In this document: positions 30,858 to 39,286 of the stretch, one piece after another
Position numbering within the stretch: position 1 is the stretch's first letter
How the letters are laid out: every line of letters begins with the position of its first letter
NCBI RefSeq assembly: GCF_012927355.1
Contig: NZ_JABBGK010000002.1
Location: 330,758 to 394,757 of the forward strand
Direction: 5' to 3'
From: Rhizobium terricola
GTDB lineage: Bacteria > Pseudomonadota > Alphaproteobacteria > Rhizobiales > Rhizobiaceae
Length of the DNA: 64,000 nucleotides
Position numbers and translations under genes: made by a program
Notes under the pieces: generated by a model
Told to the model about the DNA's origin: nothing
Databases searched by the model: none
Seen by the model: the letters and a program-made list of their open reading frames with translations, nothing else

Positions 30858-32153
30858 ATGAACACGTCAGCCACCAATCCGGGCCATGCACCGTCCTGGT
30901 ACGCCGCCTCCGCCAACGACAAGACGGTTCGCCCTAGCCTCGAAGGTGATCTGAGCGCCGATATCTGCGTGATCGGCGCCGGCTTCACCGGGATCTCGGC
31001 CGCCCTGCAGCTTGCCGAAAACGGCTATTCCGTCATCGTGCTCGAAGGCGAGCGCGTCGGCTTCGGCGCGTCGGGGCGCAATGGCGGCCAGATCGTCAAC
31101 GGATACAGCCGCGATCTCGAAACCATCGCCCGCCGCTACGGCCCGGACAAGGCGACCCGTCTCGGCGAAATGTCGCTGGAAGGCGGCAAGATCATCCGCG
31201 AGCGCGTGGCGAAATACGGCATCAAGTGCGATCTCGTCGACGGCGGGTTCTTCGCCGCCTTCACCGACAAGCAGGTGCGCGAGATGGCGCATGTGAAGGC
31301 CCATTGGGAAAAGCATGGCCACACCGGCCTCGAAATGGTCTCCAAGGCCGAGGTCGGGACCTATGTGAAGTCCGACCGCTATGTCGGCGGCATGATCGAC
31401 AGGCTCGGGGGCCACATCCACCCACTCAATCTCGTGCTCGGCGAAGCGGCAGCAGTCGAAAGCCTCGGCGGCAGGATCTTCGAACAGTCGCGCGTCATCG
31501 GCGTCGACTTCGGCGCCAATCCGGTGGTGCGTACCGCCAAGGGCTGCGTCACGGCGAAGTATGTGCTGGTCTGCGGCAATGCCTATCTCGGCACCATGCT
31601 GCCGAAGATCACCGACAAGATGATGCCGGTCTCCAGCCAGGTCATGGCGACCGAACCGCTCGATGCCAAGCTGATCGAAGAGCTGCTGCCGGCCAACTAC
31701 TGCGTCGAGGATGCGAACTACGTGCTCGACTACTACCGCCGCACGGCCGACAACCGGTTGCTCTACGGCGGCGGCATCGGCTATGGCGGCCAGGACCCGG
31801 CGAACCTTACCGGCGTCATCCGCCCGAACATGCTGAAGACCTTTCCGCAGCTCGCCGATACGAAGATCGAGTTCGCCTGGAGCGGCAATTTCGCGCTGAC
31901 GCTGACGCGCATCCCGCACATGGGCAAGCTCGCCGACAACGTCTACTTCTCGCATGGCGACAGCGGGCACGGCGTCACCACCACGCACCTGCTGGGCAAG
32001 ATCCTGGGCGAGGCGGTTGCCGGCCATTCCGGCCGCTACGACGTGTGGTCGTCGCTGACCGCCCTGCCCTTCCCGGGCGGCAAGACCTTCCGCGTCCCGC
32101 TGACCGTGCTCGGTGCATGGTGGTACGGCATGCGCGACAAGCTCGGCGTTTAA
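30858..32153 (+). CDS. Gamma-glutamylputrescine oxidase-like FAD oxidoreductase
   Basis: A 431-residue DAO-superfamily flavoenzyme close to PuuB/OrdL. N-terminal Pro-Ser-Trp-Tyr-Ala-Ala-Ser, the Rossmann loop Val-Ile-Gly-Ala-Gly-Phe-Thr-Gly-Ile-Ser, then Gly-Phe-Gly-Ala-Ser-Gly-Arg-Asn-Gly-Gly-Gln, and Tyr-Phe-Ser-His-Gly-Asp-Ser-Gly-His-Gly near the C-terminus. It would oxidise gamma-glutamylputrescine to the aldehyde with release of ammonia and H2O2. GAGAGGAA lies before the ATG at 30858, 13 bases after the GS-like stop. Confidence 0.9.
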   Translation: MNTSATNPGHAPSWYAASANDKTVRPSLEGDLSADICVIGAGFTGISAALQLAENGYSVIVLEGERVGFGASGRNGGQIVNGYSRDLETIARRYGPDKATRLGEMSLEGGKIIRERVAKYGIKCDLVDGGFFAAFTDKQVREMAHVKAHWEKHGHTGLEMVSKAEVGTYVKSDRYVGGMIDRLGGHIHPLNLVLGEAAAVESLGGRIFEQSRVIGVDFGANPVVRTAKGCVTAKYVLVCGNAYLGTMLPKITDKMMPVSSQVMATEPLDAKLIEELLPANYCVEDANYVLDYYRRTADNRLLYGGGIGYGGQDPANLTGVIRPNMLKTFPQLADTKIEFAWSGNFALTLTRIPHMGKLADNVYFSHGDSGHGVTTTHLLGKILGEAVAGHSGRYDVWSSLTALPFPGGKTFRVPLTVLGAWWYGMRDKLGV

Positions 32154-32164
32154 GGAGAACCCCC

Positions 32165-33037
32165 ATGCGCACCGTCACCGTCGCTGCAACCCAGATGGCC
32201 TGCAGCTGGGACATTCCCGGCAATATCGCCCGCGCCGAAAGCCTGATCCGCAAGGCCGTCGCAGAAGGCGCCAACATCGTGCTGATCCAAGAACTGTTCG
32301 AGGCGCCGTATTTCTGCCAGGACCAGATCGCCGAATTCTTCGACATGGCCAAGCCCTTCGAGGACAATCCGCTGATCGCGCATTTTGCAGCCCTTGCAGC
32401 CGAGCTCGACGTGGTCCTGCCGATCAGCTTCTTCGAAAAGGCCGGCCAGGCCTTCTTCAACAGCGTCGGGATCATCGATGCCGACGGCAGCGTGCTCGGC
32501 CTCTACCGCAAGAGCCATATCCCGGACGGCCCGGGCTATACCGAGAAATACTATTTCTCGCCCGGCGACACCGGCTTCGAGGTCTGGCAGACGAAGCACG
32601 CCACGATCGGCGTCGGCATCTGCTGGGACCAGTGGTTTCCGGAGGCGGCCCGCGCCATGGCGCTTAAGGGCGCCGAACTGCTGTTCTATCCGACGGCGAT
32701 CGGCTCGGAACCGCAGGACCCGACCATCGACAGCGCCGCGCACTGGCAGCGCGTGATGCAGGGCCATGCCGCCGCCAACGTGATACCCGTCATCGCCTCC
32801 AACCGGATCGGCACGGAGCCCGGTCGCAAGGGTACGGAACTCACCTTCTACGGCTCGTCCTTCATTGCCGGCCCGACCGGCGAGAAGGTGGCCGAAGCCG
32901 ACCGGACGAGTGAAACCGTGCTGACGGCCACCTTCGATCTCGACGGCATCGCCAAACAGCGCTCCGCCTGGGGCCTGTTCCGCGACCGGCGGCCGGAGCT
33001 TTATACGCCTCTCTTGACGATGGACGGGGTCACCTGA
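32165..33037 (+). CDS. aguB: N-carbamoylputrescine amidase
   Basis: A 290-residue carbon-nitrogen hydrolase matching AguB. The triad is visible as Glu43 (Gln-Glu-Leu-Phe-Glu-Ala-Pro-Tyr-Phe), Lys116 (Tyr-Arg-Lys-Ser-His-Ile-Pro-Asp-Gly) and Cys153 (Gly-Ile-Cys-Trp-Asp-Gln-Trp-Phe-Pro-Glu). It hydrolyses N-carbamoylputrescine to putrescine, CO2 and NH3, the last step of agmatine breakdown. No agmatine deiminase gene is in the window. AGGAGA precedes the ATG, 11 bases after the oxidase stop: end of the operon. Confidence 0.94.
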   Translation: MRTVTVAATQMACSWDIPGNIARAESLIRKAVAEGANIVLIQELFEAPYFCQDQIAEFFDMAKPFEDNPLIAHFAALAAELDVVLPISFFEKAGQAFFNSVGIIDADGSVLGLYRKSHIPDGPGYTEKYYFSPGDTGFEVWQTKHATIGVGICWDQWFPEAARAMALKGAELLFYPTAIGSEPQDPTIDSAAHWQRVMQGHAAANVIPVIASNRIGTEPGRKGTELTFYGSSFIAGPTGEKVAEADRTSETVLTATFDLDGIAKQRSAWGLFRDRRPELYTPLLTMDGVT

Positions 33038-33064
33038 CGTCGCGACCCGTCTCAGTATCCCACG

Positions 33065-34006
33065 TCATGCACCGGTTGCTTCCTCGGGCTGCCGGTCCTG
33101 CCGCTCTCGCACGTAATGACGAGGCGAACTGCCCATGACACGCTTGAATGTCGTGGAGAACGCACTTTCAGACTCGTAGCCGAGCGCGAGAGCGACGACG
33201 GAAACCTGTTGCCCGCTGCGCAGGAGCCGATCAGCGGCAAGACGCATCCTCCACTGGATGAGATAGTCGATCGGCGTTTCTCCGACGATCTCGCGAAATC
33301 TCTCGGCAAAACTGGTTCGCGACATGCCGGAAAGGCCCGCCAGTTCCTTGAGTGTCCAGCGATAGGCGGGTCCGTCATGGATGGCACGCATCGCGGTTCC
33401 GATCTGCCGGTCGGCCAGCGCGAAGAGCCAGCCGCGTTCGCTTCCCGTCCGATCCTCGAGGTGAAGACGCAGAGCCTCGACCAGCATCATATGGGCGAGA
33501 TGCTGTACCATCAGATGAGAACCCGCCCTGTTTTCCTTAAGTTCTTGCATCATGCGTTCGACGGCCCAGCGCAGGGCGCCTCGGTCCGCTTCCGCAGGAA
33601 TTCGTACGATCGGCGGCAGCATCCGGAGCAGAACGTCTGCATGTTCGCCGCCGAGGCCAAAACGGCTGCTCACGACAAAGTCGCCTCCTCCACCATTGCG
33701 GGTAACGATGCCGCCCGTGCGCACAGGCGCGAAAATCGCTCCCGCCTCCGTTGGTTCCAAAGCTAGGTCGCTCGCCATCCTGAAAGGCCGGCCGCTCGGC
33801 AGAAGGAAACCATCGCCGGGTTCGAGACGAACCGCACCGGCCAACCCCTCGACCGCCAGCCAGCAGGTACCAGTGACCACCGCGCCGCACTTGATACTCT
33901 TTTGCTGATCTGGAAAAGCGATAGACCAAGGGCCGGCGACGTCGAAGCCGGCGGACATGTGGTTCTCGGGCTTAAGCAGAGACAGTACATCTGACAGGGG
34001 ATCCAT
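33065..34006 (-). CDS. AraC family transcriptional regulator (cupin-6 type)
   Basis: A 313-residue regulator with an N-terminal cupin-6/AraC-binding-like domain (about 1-180) and a C-terminal double HTH (about 205-305; Trp-Thr-Leu-Lys-Glu-Leu-Ala-Gly-Leu-Ser-Gly-Met-Ser, Tyr-Glu-Ser-Glu-Ser-Ala-Phe-Ser). The ATG at 34006 has GGAG six bases upstream; a TTG two codons earlier is less likely. It diverges from the SDR gene 126 bases away, the usual target for this regulator class. Confidence 0.93.
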   Translation of the reverse strand: MDPLSDVLSLLKPENHMSAGFDVAGPWSIAFPDQQKSIKCGAVVTGTCWLAVEGLAGAVRLEPGDGFLLPSGRPFRMASDLALEPTEAGAIFAPVRTGGIVTRNGGGGDFVVSSRFGLGGEHADVLLRMLPPIVRIPAEADRGALRWAVERMMQELKENRAGSHLMVQHLAHMMLVEALRLHLEDRTGSERGWLFALADRQIGTAMRAIHDGPAYRWTLKELAGLSGMSRTSFAERFREIVGETPIDYLIQWRMRLAADRLLRSGQQVSVVALALGYESESAFSTTFKRVMGSSPRHYVRERQDRQPEEATGA

Positions 34007-34132
34007 CCACAACTCCGGACGATCGAAGAGATATTGCGAACTCTATCGCATGGATCATCCACATTCCATCCCTTATTCCCTTCCTGGCCGGGGCAGAGGC
34101 TCGTCGGCATCGCACAAGACGGGAGAAAATCC

Positions 34133-35026
34133 ATGCATATCTTCGTAACTGGCGCCACGGGTTTCGTCGGATCGGCCGTCGTCCGAGAACTGATTTCGGC
34201 CGGACACACTGTCATCGGCCTCGCGCGCTCGGACCAATCGGCGGCTAACCTCACGGCTGCAGGTGCCGAGGCGCTGCGTGGCGATGTCACCGACCTCGCC
34301 AGCCTCAGGCAGGGTGTTGAAATGGCCGATGCCATCATCCATGCCGCGTTCAACCACGACTTTTCGAAATTCGCCGAGAATTGCGAGAACGATCGCCGCG
34401 CGATCGAGGCGATGGGCGAGGCGCTCACAGGCAGCAGCAAAGCGCTTGTCGTAACCTCAGGTATCGGGCTCTTTCGCTCCGACCATCCCATTGTCGAGAC
34501 AGAAAGCTATCCGAGGGACGCGCTGACCCCGCGTGTCGCAACAGAACAAGCGGCCGAGGATTTGATCGCCCGTGGCATCAACTGCTCGATCCTACGCCTA
34601 CCGCCGTCCGTGCATGGCAGGGAAGACCACGGGTTCGTGCCGATGCTGATCGGCATCGCGCGAGCCAAGGGCGTTTCTGCCTATGTGGGCAAGGGCTCCA
34701 ACCAGTGGCCGGCAGTGCACCGCCACGACGCAGCCGCGCTGTTCCGACTGGCGGTCGAGAGAGGCGAGGCGGGCGCGCGTTACCACGCGGCGGCCGATGA
34801 AGGGACCGATTTTCGCGACATTGCCGAAGCGATCGGCCGCGGCCTCCGCGTTCCCGTTAGGGGCAAGCCGGCAGAAGAGGCCGCAGATCACTTCGGCTGG
34901 TTTGCCCACTTCGCGGCGATGGACTGCCGCGCCTCAAGTGCCATCACGCGGGAGAAGACAGGCTGGATGCCCAAGGGTATGAGCCTTATCGACGATCTCG
35001 ACGCTGGACATTACTTCGAGGGCTAA
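34133..35026 (+). CDS. NAD(P)-dependent extended SDR oxidoreductase
   Basis: A 297-residue extended SDR with Val-Thr-Gly-Ala-Thr-Gly-Phe-Val-Gly-Ser at the N-terminus, Gly-Asp-Val-Thr-Asp-Leu, His-Ala-Ala-Phe in place of the usual His-Ala-Ala, and a C-terminal substrate domain. The usual Tyr-x-x-x-Lys is not obvious: the segment after Val-Thr-Ser-Gly reads Asp-Ala-Leu-Thr-Pro-Arg, so it may belong to an atypical group with altered catalysis. GGGAGAA precedes the ATG. Divergent AraC regulator probably controls it. Confidence 0.88.
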   Translation: MHIFVTGATGFVGSAVVRELISAGHTVIGLARSDQSAANLTAAGAEALRGDVTDLASLRQGVEMADAIIHAAFNHDFSKFAENCENDRRAIEAMGEALTGSSKALVVTSGIGLFRSDHPIVETESYPRDALTPRVATEQAAEDLIARGINCSILRLPPSVHGREDHGFVPMLIGIARAKGVSAYVGKGSNQWPAVHRHDAAALFRLAVERGEAGARYHAAADEGTDFRDIAEAIGRGLRVPVRGKPAEEAADHFGWFAHFAAMDCRASSAITREKTGWMPKGMSLIDDLDAGHYFEG

Positions 35027-35051
35027 CGTTCACCGAGAGGCCTAGCTGCGA

Positions 35052-35582
35052 TCAGGTCGAGAGACCGATCGCGGCGTCGGTCACAATCCCCTCGACGCTC
35101 TGGTCGATATTGACCGTCACCACGCCCTCCTCTCCACTCGGTACTTCCAGCGTCGCCAGCTGGCTTTCGAGCAGGGAGAGCGGCATGAAGTGGCCGGTGC
35201 GGGCGCCCATGCGTTCGGTCAGCAGTTCGCGCGAGCCGGAGAGATAGACAAAGCGCAGCCTTCCGCCGGTCGCGGCGCGAAGGCGCTCGCGGTAGATCTT
35301 CTTCAGGGCCGAGCAGGACACGACGATGCCTTCGCCGCGCGCCAGGGCCGTGGCCATCTCAGCGCCGATGATGTCGAGCCATGGCCAGCGGTCGGCATCG
35401 GTGAGCGGCGTTCCCTTGGCCATCTTTTCGACATTGGCCGGCGGATGCAGCACGTCGCCCTCGACGAAGGAAAGGCCGAGCCTTTCCGCAAGAGCCGCAC
35501 CGACAGACGTCTTTCCGCAGCCACTCACCCCCATGACGATGATCGCGGTCGGTCGGCTGGGTGACGTTTGCGGCAAGATCAT
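35052..35582 (-). CDS. gntK: Gluconokinase
   Basis: A 176-residue small P-loop kinase: Walker A Gly-Val-Ser-Gly-Cys-Gly-Lys-Thr-Ser, Glu-Gly-Asp-Val-Leu-His-Pro, Leu-Thr-Asp-Ala-Asp-Arg-Trp-Pro-Trp-Leu and Val-Ser-Cys-Ser-Ala-Leu-Lys, all GntK signatures. It phosphorylates D-gluconate to 6-phosphogluconate for the Entner-Doudoroff or pentose phosphate routes. It lies 105 bases downstream of the GMC gene on the same strand, so a sugar-acid or polyol link is possible. Confidence 0.95.
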   Translation of the reverse strand: MILPQTSPSRPTAIIVMGVSGCGKTSVGAALAERLGLSFVEGDVLHPPANVEKMAKGTPLTDADRWPWLDIIGAEMATALARGEGIVVSCSALKKIYRERLRAATGGRLRFVYLSGSRELLTERMGARTGHFMPLSLLESQLATLEVPSGEEGVVTVNIDQSVEGIVTDAAIGLST

Positions 35583-35687
35583 GCACTCCCTGATGCGGCA
35601 ACGGGCGGTCTGCCGAGACCTTAGCCAGCGGACCGGCGAATTCCAACCCGCCGGATCAGGCCATCCACCGGCACCCGTGGCCTGCGT

Positions 35688-37286
35688 TCAGACCGCGAGC
35701 ATCGAGGCTGCGAGCTTCTCGGCCATGGCTATCACCGGGGCATTGGTGTTGCCCCCGATGAGCGTTGGCATAACCGAGGCATCGACGACGCGCAGACCAT
35801 CGACGCCCCGCACCCGCAATTGCGGATCGACGACCGAAGCGTCGTCCGCCCCCATGCGGCAGGTGCCGGCCGGGTGATAGATGGTTTCCGCCCTTGCACG
35901 GATCGCGGCGGCAAGCTCCGCGTCATTGCGGCCGGCCGGATAGAGTTCGCTCCGCCGGTAGCGGGCGAGCGGACCGGCTTCCATGATGTCGCGCATGACC
36001 CTAGTGCCGGCCACCATGCCGTCCAGATCGCGCCCATCGGAGAGATAGGCCGGGTCGATCGACGGCGCGGCAAGCGGATCGGCGCTTTTCAGCGAGACGC
36101 GGCCGCGCGAATGCGGGCGGAGCAGGCAGACATGGCAGGAATAGCCGTAGCCGAGGTGCATGCGCCGCGCGTGGTCATCGACCATGGCGACGACGAAATG
36201 CAGCTGGATGTCGGGACGATCGAGCGCCGGGTCGGTCTTCAGGAAGGCACCGGATTCGGCAAAGGTCGAGCGCAGGAGGCCCGTTCCCTCGCGGCGCCAC
36301 TCGCCGGAAGCGAGCGCCATGTCGCGCAGGCCCGCATAGCCGAGACCGATCATGTTCGTGTCGTCGGAGCGATAGACGCTCGTATAATCGAGATGGTCCT
36401 GGAGATTGGCGCCGACGTCGGGACTGTCCGCAACGACCGGAATGCCATGGCGGCCCAGATGGTCGGCTGGCCCGATGCCGGACAGCATCAGAAGCTGGGG
36501 CGACTGAAGGGCGCCGCCGGACACGACGACTTCGCGGGCAGCCCTTGCAATCTCCTCACGGCGGCCGATGCGGTAGGCGACGCCGACCGCCCTTCCGTTC
36601 TCGACGAGGATGCGGCTTGCCCTGGCGCCGGTGACGATCGTCAGGTTCGGACGATCGAGATGGTCGTGCAGATAGGCGGCGGACGCCGAACAGCGCTCGC
36701 CCTTCTTCGGACCCTTCCAGAACTGGGTTGCCTGGTAGAGACCGAGCCCCTCCTGATCCGCGCCGTTGAAATCGTCGTTGCGGGCAAAGCCGCGCGAGAC
36801 GCCCGCCTCGATAAAGGCCTGGTTGATCGGACGGGCCCAATCCGCCTCACTGACCTGCAGCGGTCCGCCCGCGCCGTGGAGAGCGGAGGCGCCGCGCTCA
36901 TTATCCTCGGACTTCAGGAAGTGGGGAAGCATGTCCGCGAAGGACCAGCCGTCACAGCCGGCCGCCGCCCAATCGTCGTAATCCGAGGCATGGCCGCGAA
37001 CATAAAGCATGGCGTTGATCAGGCTCGAACCGCCAAGTCCCCTGCCCCGTGGCTGATAGGCGCGCCGGCCGTTGAGCCCCGGCTGGGGTTCAGTCTCGAA
37101 ACACCAGTTGGCGGAACGCAGTCGGCCCGGCACGATCGCCGCGGCGCCGGACGGCACGCGCAACAGGAGATCGCGGCCGAGCCCGCCGGCCTCGATCAGG
37201 CAGACCTTCAGATCCTTGTCTTCGCTGAGCCGCGCGGCAAGAACGGAACCGGCAGAGCCGCCGCCGGCAATCACATAATCGAACAT
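35688..37286 (-). CDS. GMC family oxidoreductase (choline dehydrogenase-like)
   Basis: A 532-residue FAD alcohol dehydrogenase: N-terminal Gly-Gly-Gly-Ser-Ala-Gly, signature 1 Gly-Arg-Gly-Leu-Gly-Gly-Ser-Ser-Leu-Ile-Asn, signature 2 Gly-Ala-Leu-Gln-Ser-Pro-Gln-Leu-Leu-Met-Leu-Ser-Gly-Ile-Gly, and the catalytic region Tyr-His-Pro-Ala-Gly-Thr-Cys-Arg-Met-Gly with Gly-Gly-Asn-Thr-Asn near the end. No signal peptide. Substrate could be choline, a polyol or another primary alcohol. A 14-bp palindrome lies 75-88 bases upstream. Confidence 0.93.
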   Translation of the reverse strand: MFDYVIAGGGSAGSVLAARLSEDKDLKVCLIEAGGLGRDLLLRVPSGAAAIVPGRLRSANWCFETEPQPGLNGRRAYQPRGRGLGGSSLINAMLYVRGHASDYDDWAAAGCDGWSFADMLPHFLKSEDNERGASALHGAGGPLQVSEADWARPINQAFIEAGVSRGFARNDDFNGADQEGLGLYQATQFWKGPKKGERCSASAAYLHDHLDRPNLTIVTGARASRILVENGRAVGVAYRIGRREEIARAAREVVVSGGALQSPQLLMLSGIGPADHLGRHGIPVVADSPDVGANLQDHLDYTSVYRSDDTNMIGLGYAGLRDMALASGEWRREGTGLLRSTFAESGAFLKTDPALDRPDIQLHFVVAMVDDHARRMHLGYGYSCHVCLLRPHSRGRVSLKSADPLAAPSIDPAYLSDGRDLDGMVAGTRVMRDIMEAGPLARYRRSELYPAGRNDAELAAAIRARAETIYHPAGTCRMGADDASVVDPQLRVRGVDGLRVVDASVMPTLIGGNTNAPVIAMAEKLAASMLAV

Positions 37287-37360
37287 GCAAGGCGCCCCTC
37301 CCAAAGCCAGCCCCGCGGCCGCATCCTGGCGACCTCGCACGAAGCCTCGAACCAAGCTTC

Positions 37361-37374
37361 CGTTTACGTAAACG
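37361..37374. promoter_or_regulatory. Palindromic operator candidate for the GMC gene
   Basis: CGTTTACGTAAACG, a perfect 14-bp palindrome with central CG, 75-88 bases before the GMC start. The form resembles LacI-family operators. No LacI regulator is in the window. Confidence 0.5.
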
Positions 37375-37455
37375 TATTTCGGAGCCGAGTGATGCTCAAG
37401 GGCCTGAAGACCGACAAAAGAGATTTTTCCAACCTTTCCCGGCATCGGCGGACAC

Positions 37456-37487
37456 GAAAAAACCCGCTGGCGAGAGCGCAGCGGGTC
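37456..37487 (-). terminator. Intrinsic terminator of rirA
   Basis: On the minus strand ACCCGCTGCGC, loop TCTC, GCCAGCGGGT (one C/C mismatch) followed by TTTTTT. It begins about 22 bases after the rirA stop. Confidence 0.85.
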
Positions 37488-37508
37488 TATCGAGAGAGAA
37501 TTGCCTGA

Positions 37509-38000
37509 TCAGGCGGCCGGCGCCGAGGCGCTCGGAACCCGGATACCCGGCTTGCCGCCGAACTCGTCGATGCCGAGCAGGAAGTTGATCTGCGGGCGCG
37601 CCTTCACGAGGTCGTCGATCGTGTATTCGGTCAAGACGTTGAAGAAGGCATTGAGGGCCTTGCGCAGTGCGGAATTGAGGCCGCAGCTGTCGATCAGCGG
37701 ACAATCGACGTCACCGTCGTCCTCGAAGCATTCCGCCATGGCGAAGCTGTCTTCGGTCACCCGGACCACATCGAACAGCGTGATCTTGTCGGCCGGGCGG
37801 CCGAGGCGCACGCCGCCATTGCGACCGCGCACGGTTTCCACCAGTCCAGCCTTGTTCAGCGGCTGCAGGATCTTGAACAGGAAAAGCTCGGAGACGCCGT
37901 AAGCCTTGGCGATTTCCGGAATGCGGCTCAGGTGATCCTTGTTCGCCGCACAGTACATGAGCATGCGCACCGCGTAATTCGTCTGCTTTGTCAACCGCAT
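37509..38000 (-). CDS. rirA: Iron-responsive Rrf2 family regulator RirA
   Basis: A 163-residue Rrf2 protein that matches rhizobial RirA over most of its length: N-terminal winged HTH (Leu-Thr-Lys-Gln-Thr-Asn-Tyr-Ala-Val-Arg; Gly-Val-Ser-Glu-Leu-Phe-Leu-Phe-Lys) and the three Fe-S cluster cysteines at about 91, 100 and 106. RirA holds a 4Fe-4S cluster and, when iron is plentiful, represses iron-uptake genes through iron-responsive operators. It diverges from a ferric-binding protein gene whose upstream region has two such operator matches. Confidence 0.95.
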   Translation of the reverse strand: MRLTKQTNYAVRMLMYCAANKDHLSRIPEIAKAYGVSELFLFKILQPLNKAGLVETVRGRNGGVRLGRPADKITLFDVVRVTEDSFAMAECFEDDGDVDCPLIDSCGLNSALRKALNAFFNVLTEYTIDDLVKARPQINFLLGIDEFGGKPGIRVPSASAPAA

Positions 38001-38114
38001 GCCCGACTCCTTGCCTCGTAACGACCGTTATATAGCGGCTTTCTTAGTTTTGAACAATTCCAAAATACTCAAGTTCACAAATCACGTGTCCGTGACCCGA
38101 AATCTGGCGAGATT

Positions 38115-38149
38115 GACAGCCATGGTCAATTCATGAATATCACGCTCAA
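38115..38149. promoter_or_regulatory. Two tandem iron-responsive operator (IRO) matches
   Basis: TGACAGCCATGGTCA (38115-38129) and TGAATATCACGCTCA (38135-38149) both fit the IRO form TGA-N9-TCA reported for RirA targets. They are 20 bases apart, two helical turns, and end 30 bases before the ferric-binding protein start, so bound RirA would cover its promoter. Confidence 0.7.
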
Positions 38150-38179
38150 CAAATATAGGTATTGAGGGAAGGATACGCC

Positions 38180-39223
38180 ATGATACCGGCAAACATCTTG
38201 CGCAACATGCTGCTCGGCTCGGTCGCGTTCGTCGCGACGGCAGGTGCGGCGCTCGCCGACGGAGAGGTCAACATCTACTCCTACCGTCAGCCGGAGCTGA
38301 TCCAGCCGCTGGTCGACGAATTCACCAAGGAGACCGGCATCGAGGCCAACGTGCTCTTCCTCGACAAGGGCCTCGTCGAACGCATCGCCGCCGAGGGTGC
38401 GAACTCTCCGGCTGACGTGATCCTCACCGTCGACATCGGCCGCCTCGTCGAGGCGAAGGACGGCGGCGTGACGCAGCCACTTTCGAGCGACATCATCAAC
38501 AAGGACATCCCCGCGCAGTATCGTGACCCGGCAGGCGAGTGGTTCGGCCTCACGACGCGCGGCCGCGTCGTCTATGCCTCGAAGGAACGCGTACCGGAAA
38601 CCGCCATCACCTATGAGGAACTGGCTGATCCGAAGTGGAAGGGCCGCCTGTGCATGCGTGACGGCCAGCACTCCTACAATATCGGCCTGTTCGCCTCGAT
38701 GGTCGCCCATCACGGCGCAGAATACACGGAGAAATGGCTCTCCGGCGTGAAGGAAAACCTCGCGCGCAAGCCGGACGGCAACGACCGCAGCCAGGCCAAG
38801 GCCATCATGGCCGGCGAATGCGACATCGCGCTCGGGAATACCTATTATGTCGGCCTGATGATCACCAACGAAAAGGATCCGGAAGAGAAGGAATGGGCGG
38901 CAGCGACGAAGATCCTGTTCCCCAATGCGGCCGACCGCGGCACGCATGTGAACATCTCCGGCATGGCGCTCGCAAAATACGCGCCGAACAAGGACAATGC
39001 CGTCAAGTTCATGGAATTCCTCGCGTCCGGCAAGGCGCAGGAAATCTATGCCGAGCAGGTTTTCGAATATCCGGTCCTGCCGGGCGCCAAGGTCTCCGAC
39101 GTCGTCGCCTCATTCGGCCCGATCAAACCCGACACGCTGCCGCTCACCGATATCGCGGCGAACCGCAAGGCGGCCTCCGAGCTGGTCGACAAGGTCGGTC
39201 TCAACGAAGGTCCGACGCAGTAA
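38180..39223 (+). CDS. Ferric-iron ABC transporter substrate-binding protein
   Basis: A 347-residue periplasmic protein of the FbpA/FutA family. Signal peptide to about residue 26 (Gly-Ala-Ala-Leu-Ala), then Asn-Ile-Tyr-Ser-Tyr-Arg-Gln, Leu-Thr-Thr-Arg-Gly-Arg-Val-Val-Tyr, and the paired Tyr iron ligands in Gly-Asn-Thr-Tyr-Tyr-Val-Gly-Leu. It captures Fe3+ for an ABC importer. No permease or ATPase gene is adjacent. AAGGA supports the ATG at 38180. Regulation by RirA is inferred from the two operator matches. Confidence 0.93.
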   Translation: MIPANILRNMLLGSVAFVATAGAALADGEVNIYSYRQPELIQPLVDEFTKETGIEANVLFLDKGLVERIAAEGANSPADVILTVDIGRLVEAKDGGVTQPLSSDIINKDIPAQYRDPAGEWFGLTTRGRVVYASKERVPETAITYEELADPKWKGRLCMRDGQHSYNIGLFASMVAHHGAEYTEKWLSGVKENLARKPDGNDRSQAKAIMAGECDIALGNTYYVGLMITNEKDPEEKEWAAATKILFPNAADRGTHVNISGMALAKYAPNKDNAVKFMEFLASGKAQEIYAEQVFEYPVLPGAKVSDVVASFGPIKPDTLPLTDIAANRKAASELVDKVGLNEGPTQ

Positions 39224-39253
39224 TCGCTTCGGCGTCCGACACAGGAATTCAGG

Positions 39254-39286
39254 AGAGGGCGGCTACTGGCCGCCCTCTTGCTTTTT
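39254..39286 (+). terminator. Intrinsic terminator of the ferric-binding protein gene
   Basis: Perfect 10-bp stem AGAGGGCGGC / GCCGCCCTCT with loop TACTG, followed by TGCTTTTT. It overlaps the last codons of the convergent M48 protease gene. Confidence 0.88.

Noticed and set aside
31226..32164. N-terminal extension of the AguB frame
   Set aside because: The extension is an out-of-frame reading of the PuuB-like gene; AguB starts at 32165 with a good ribosome site.
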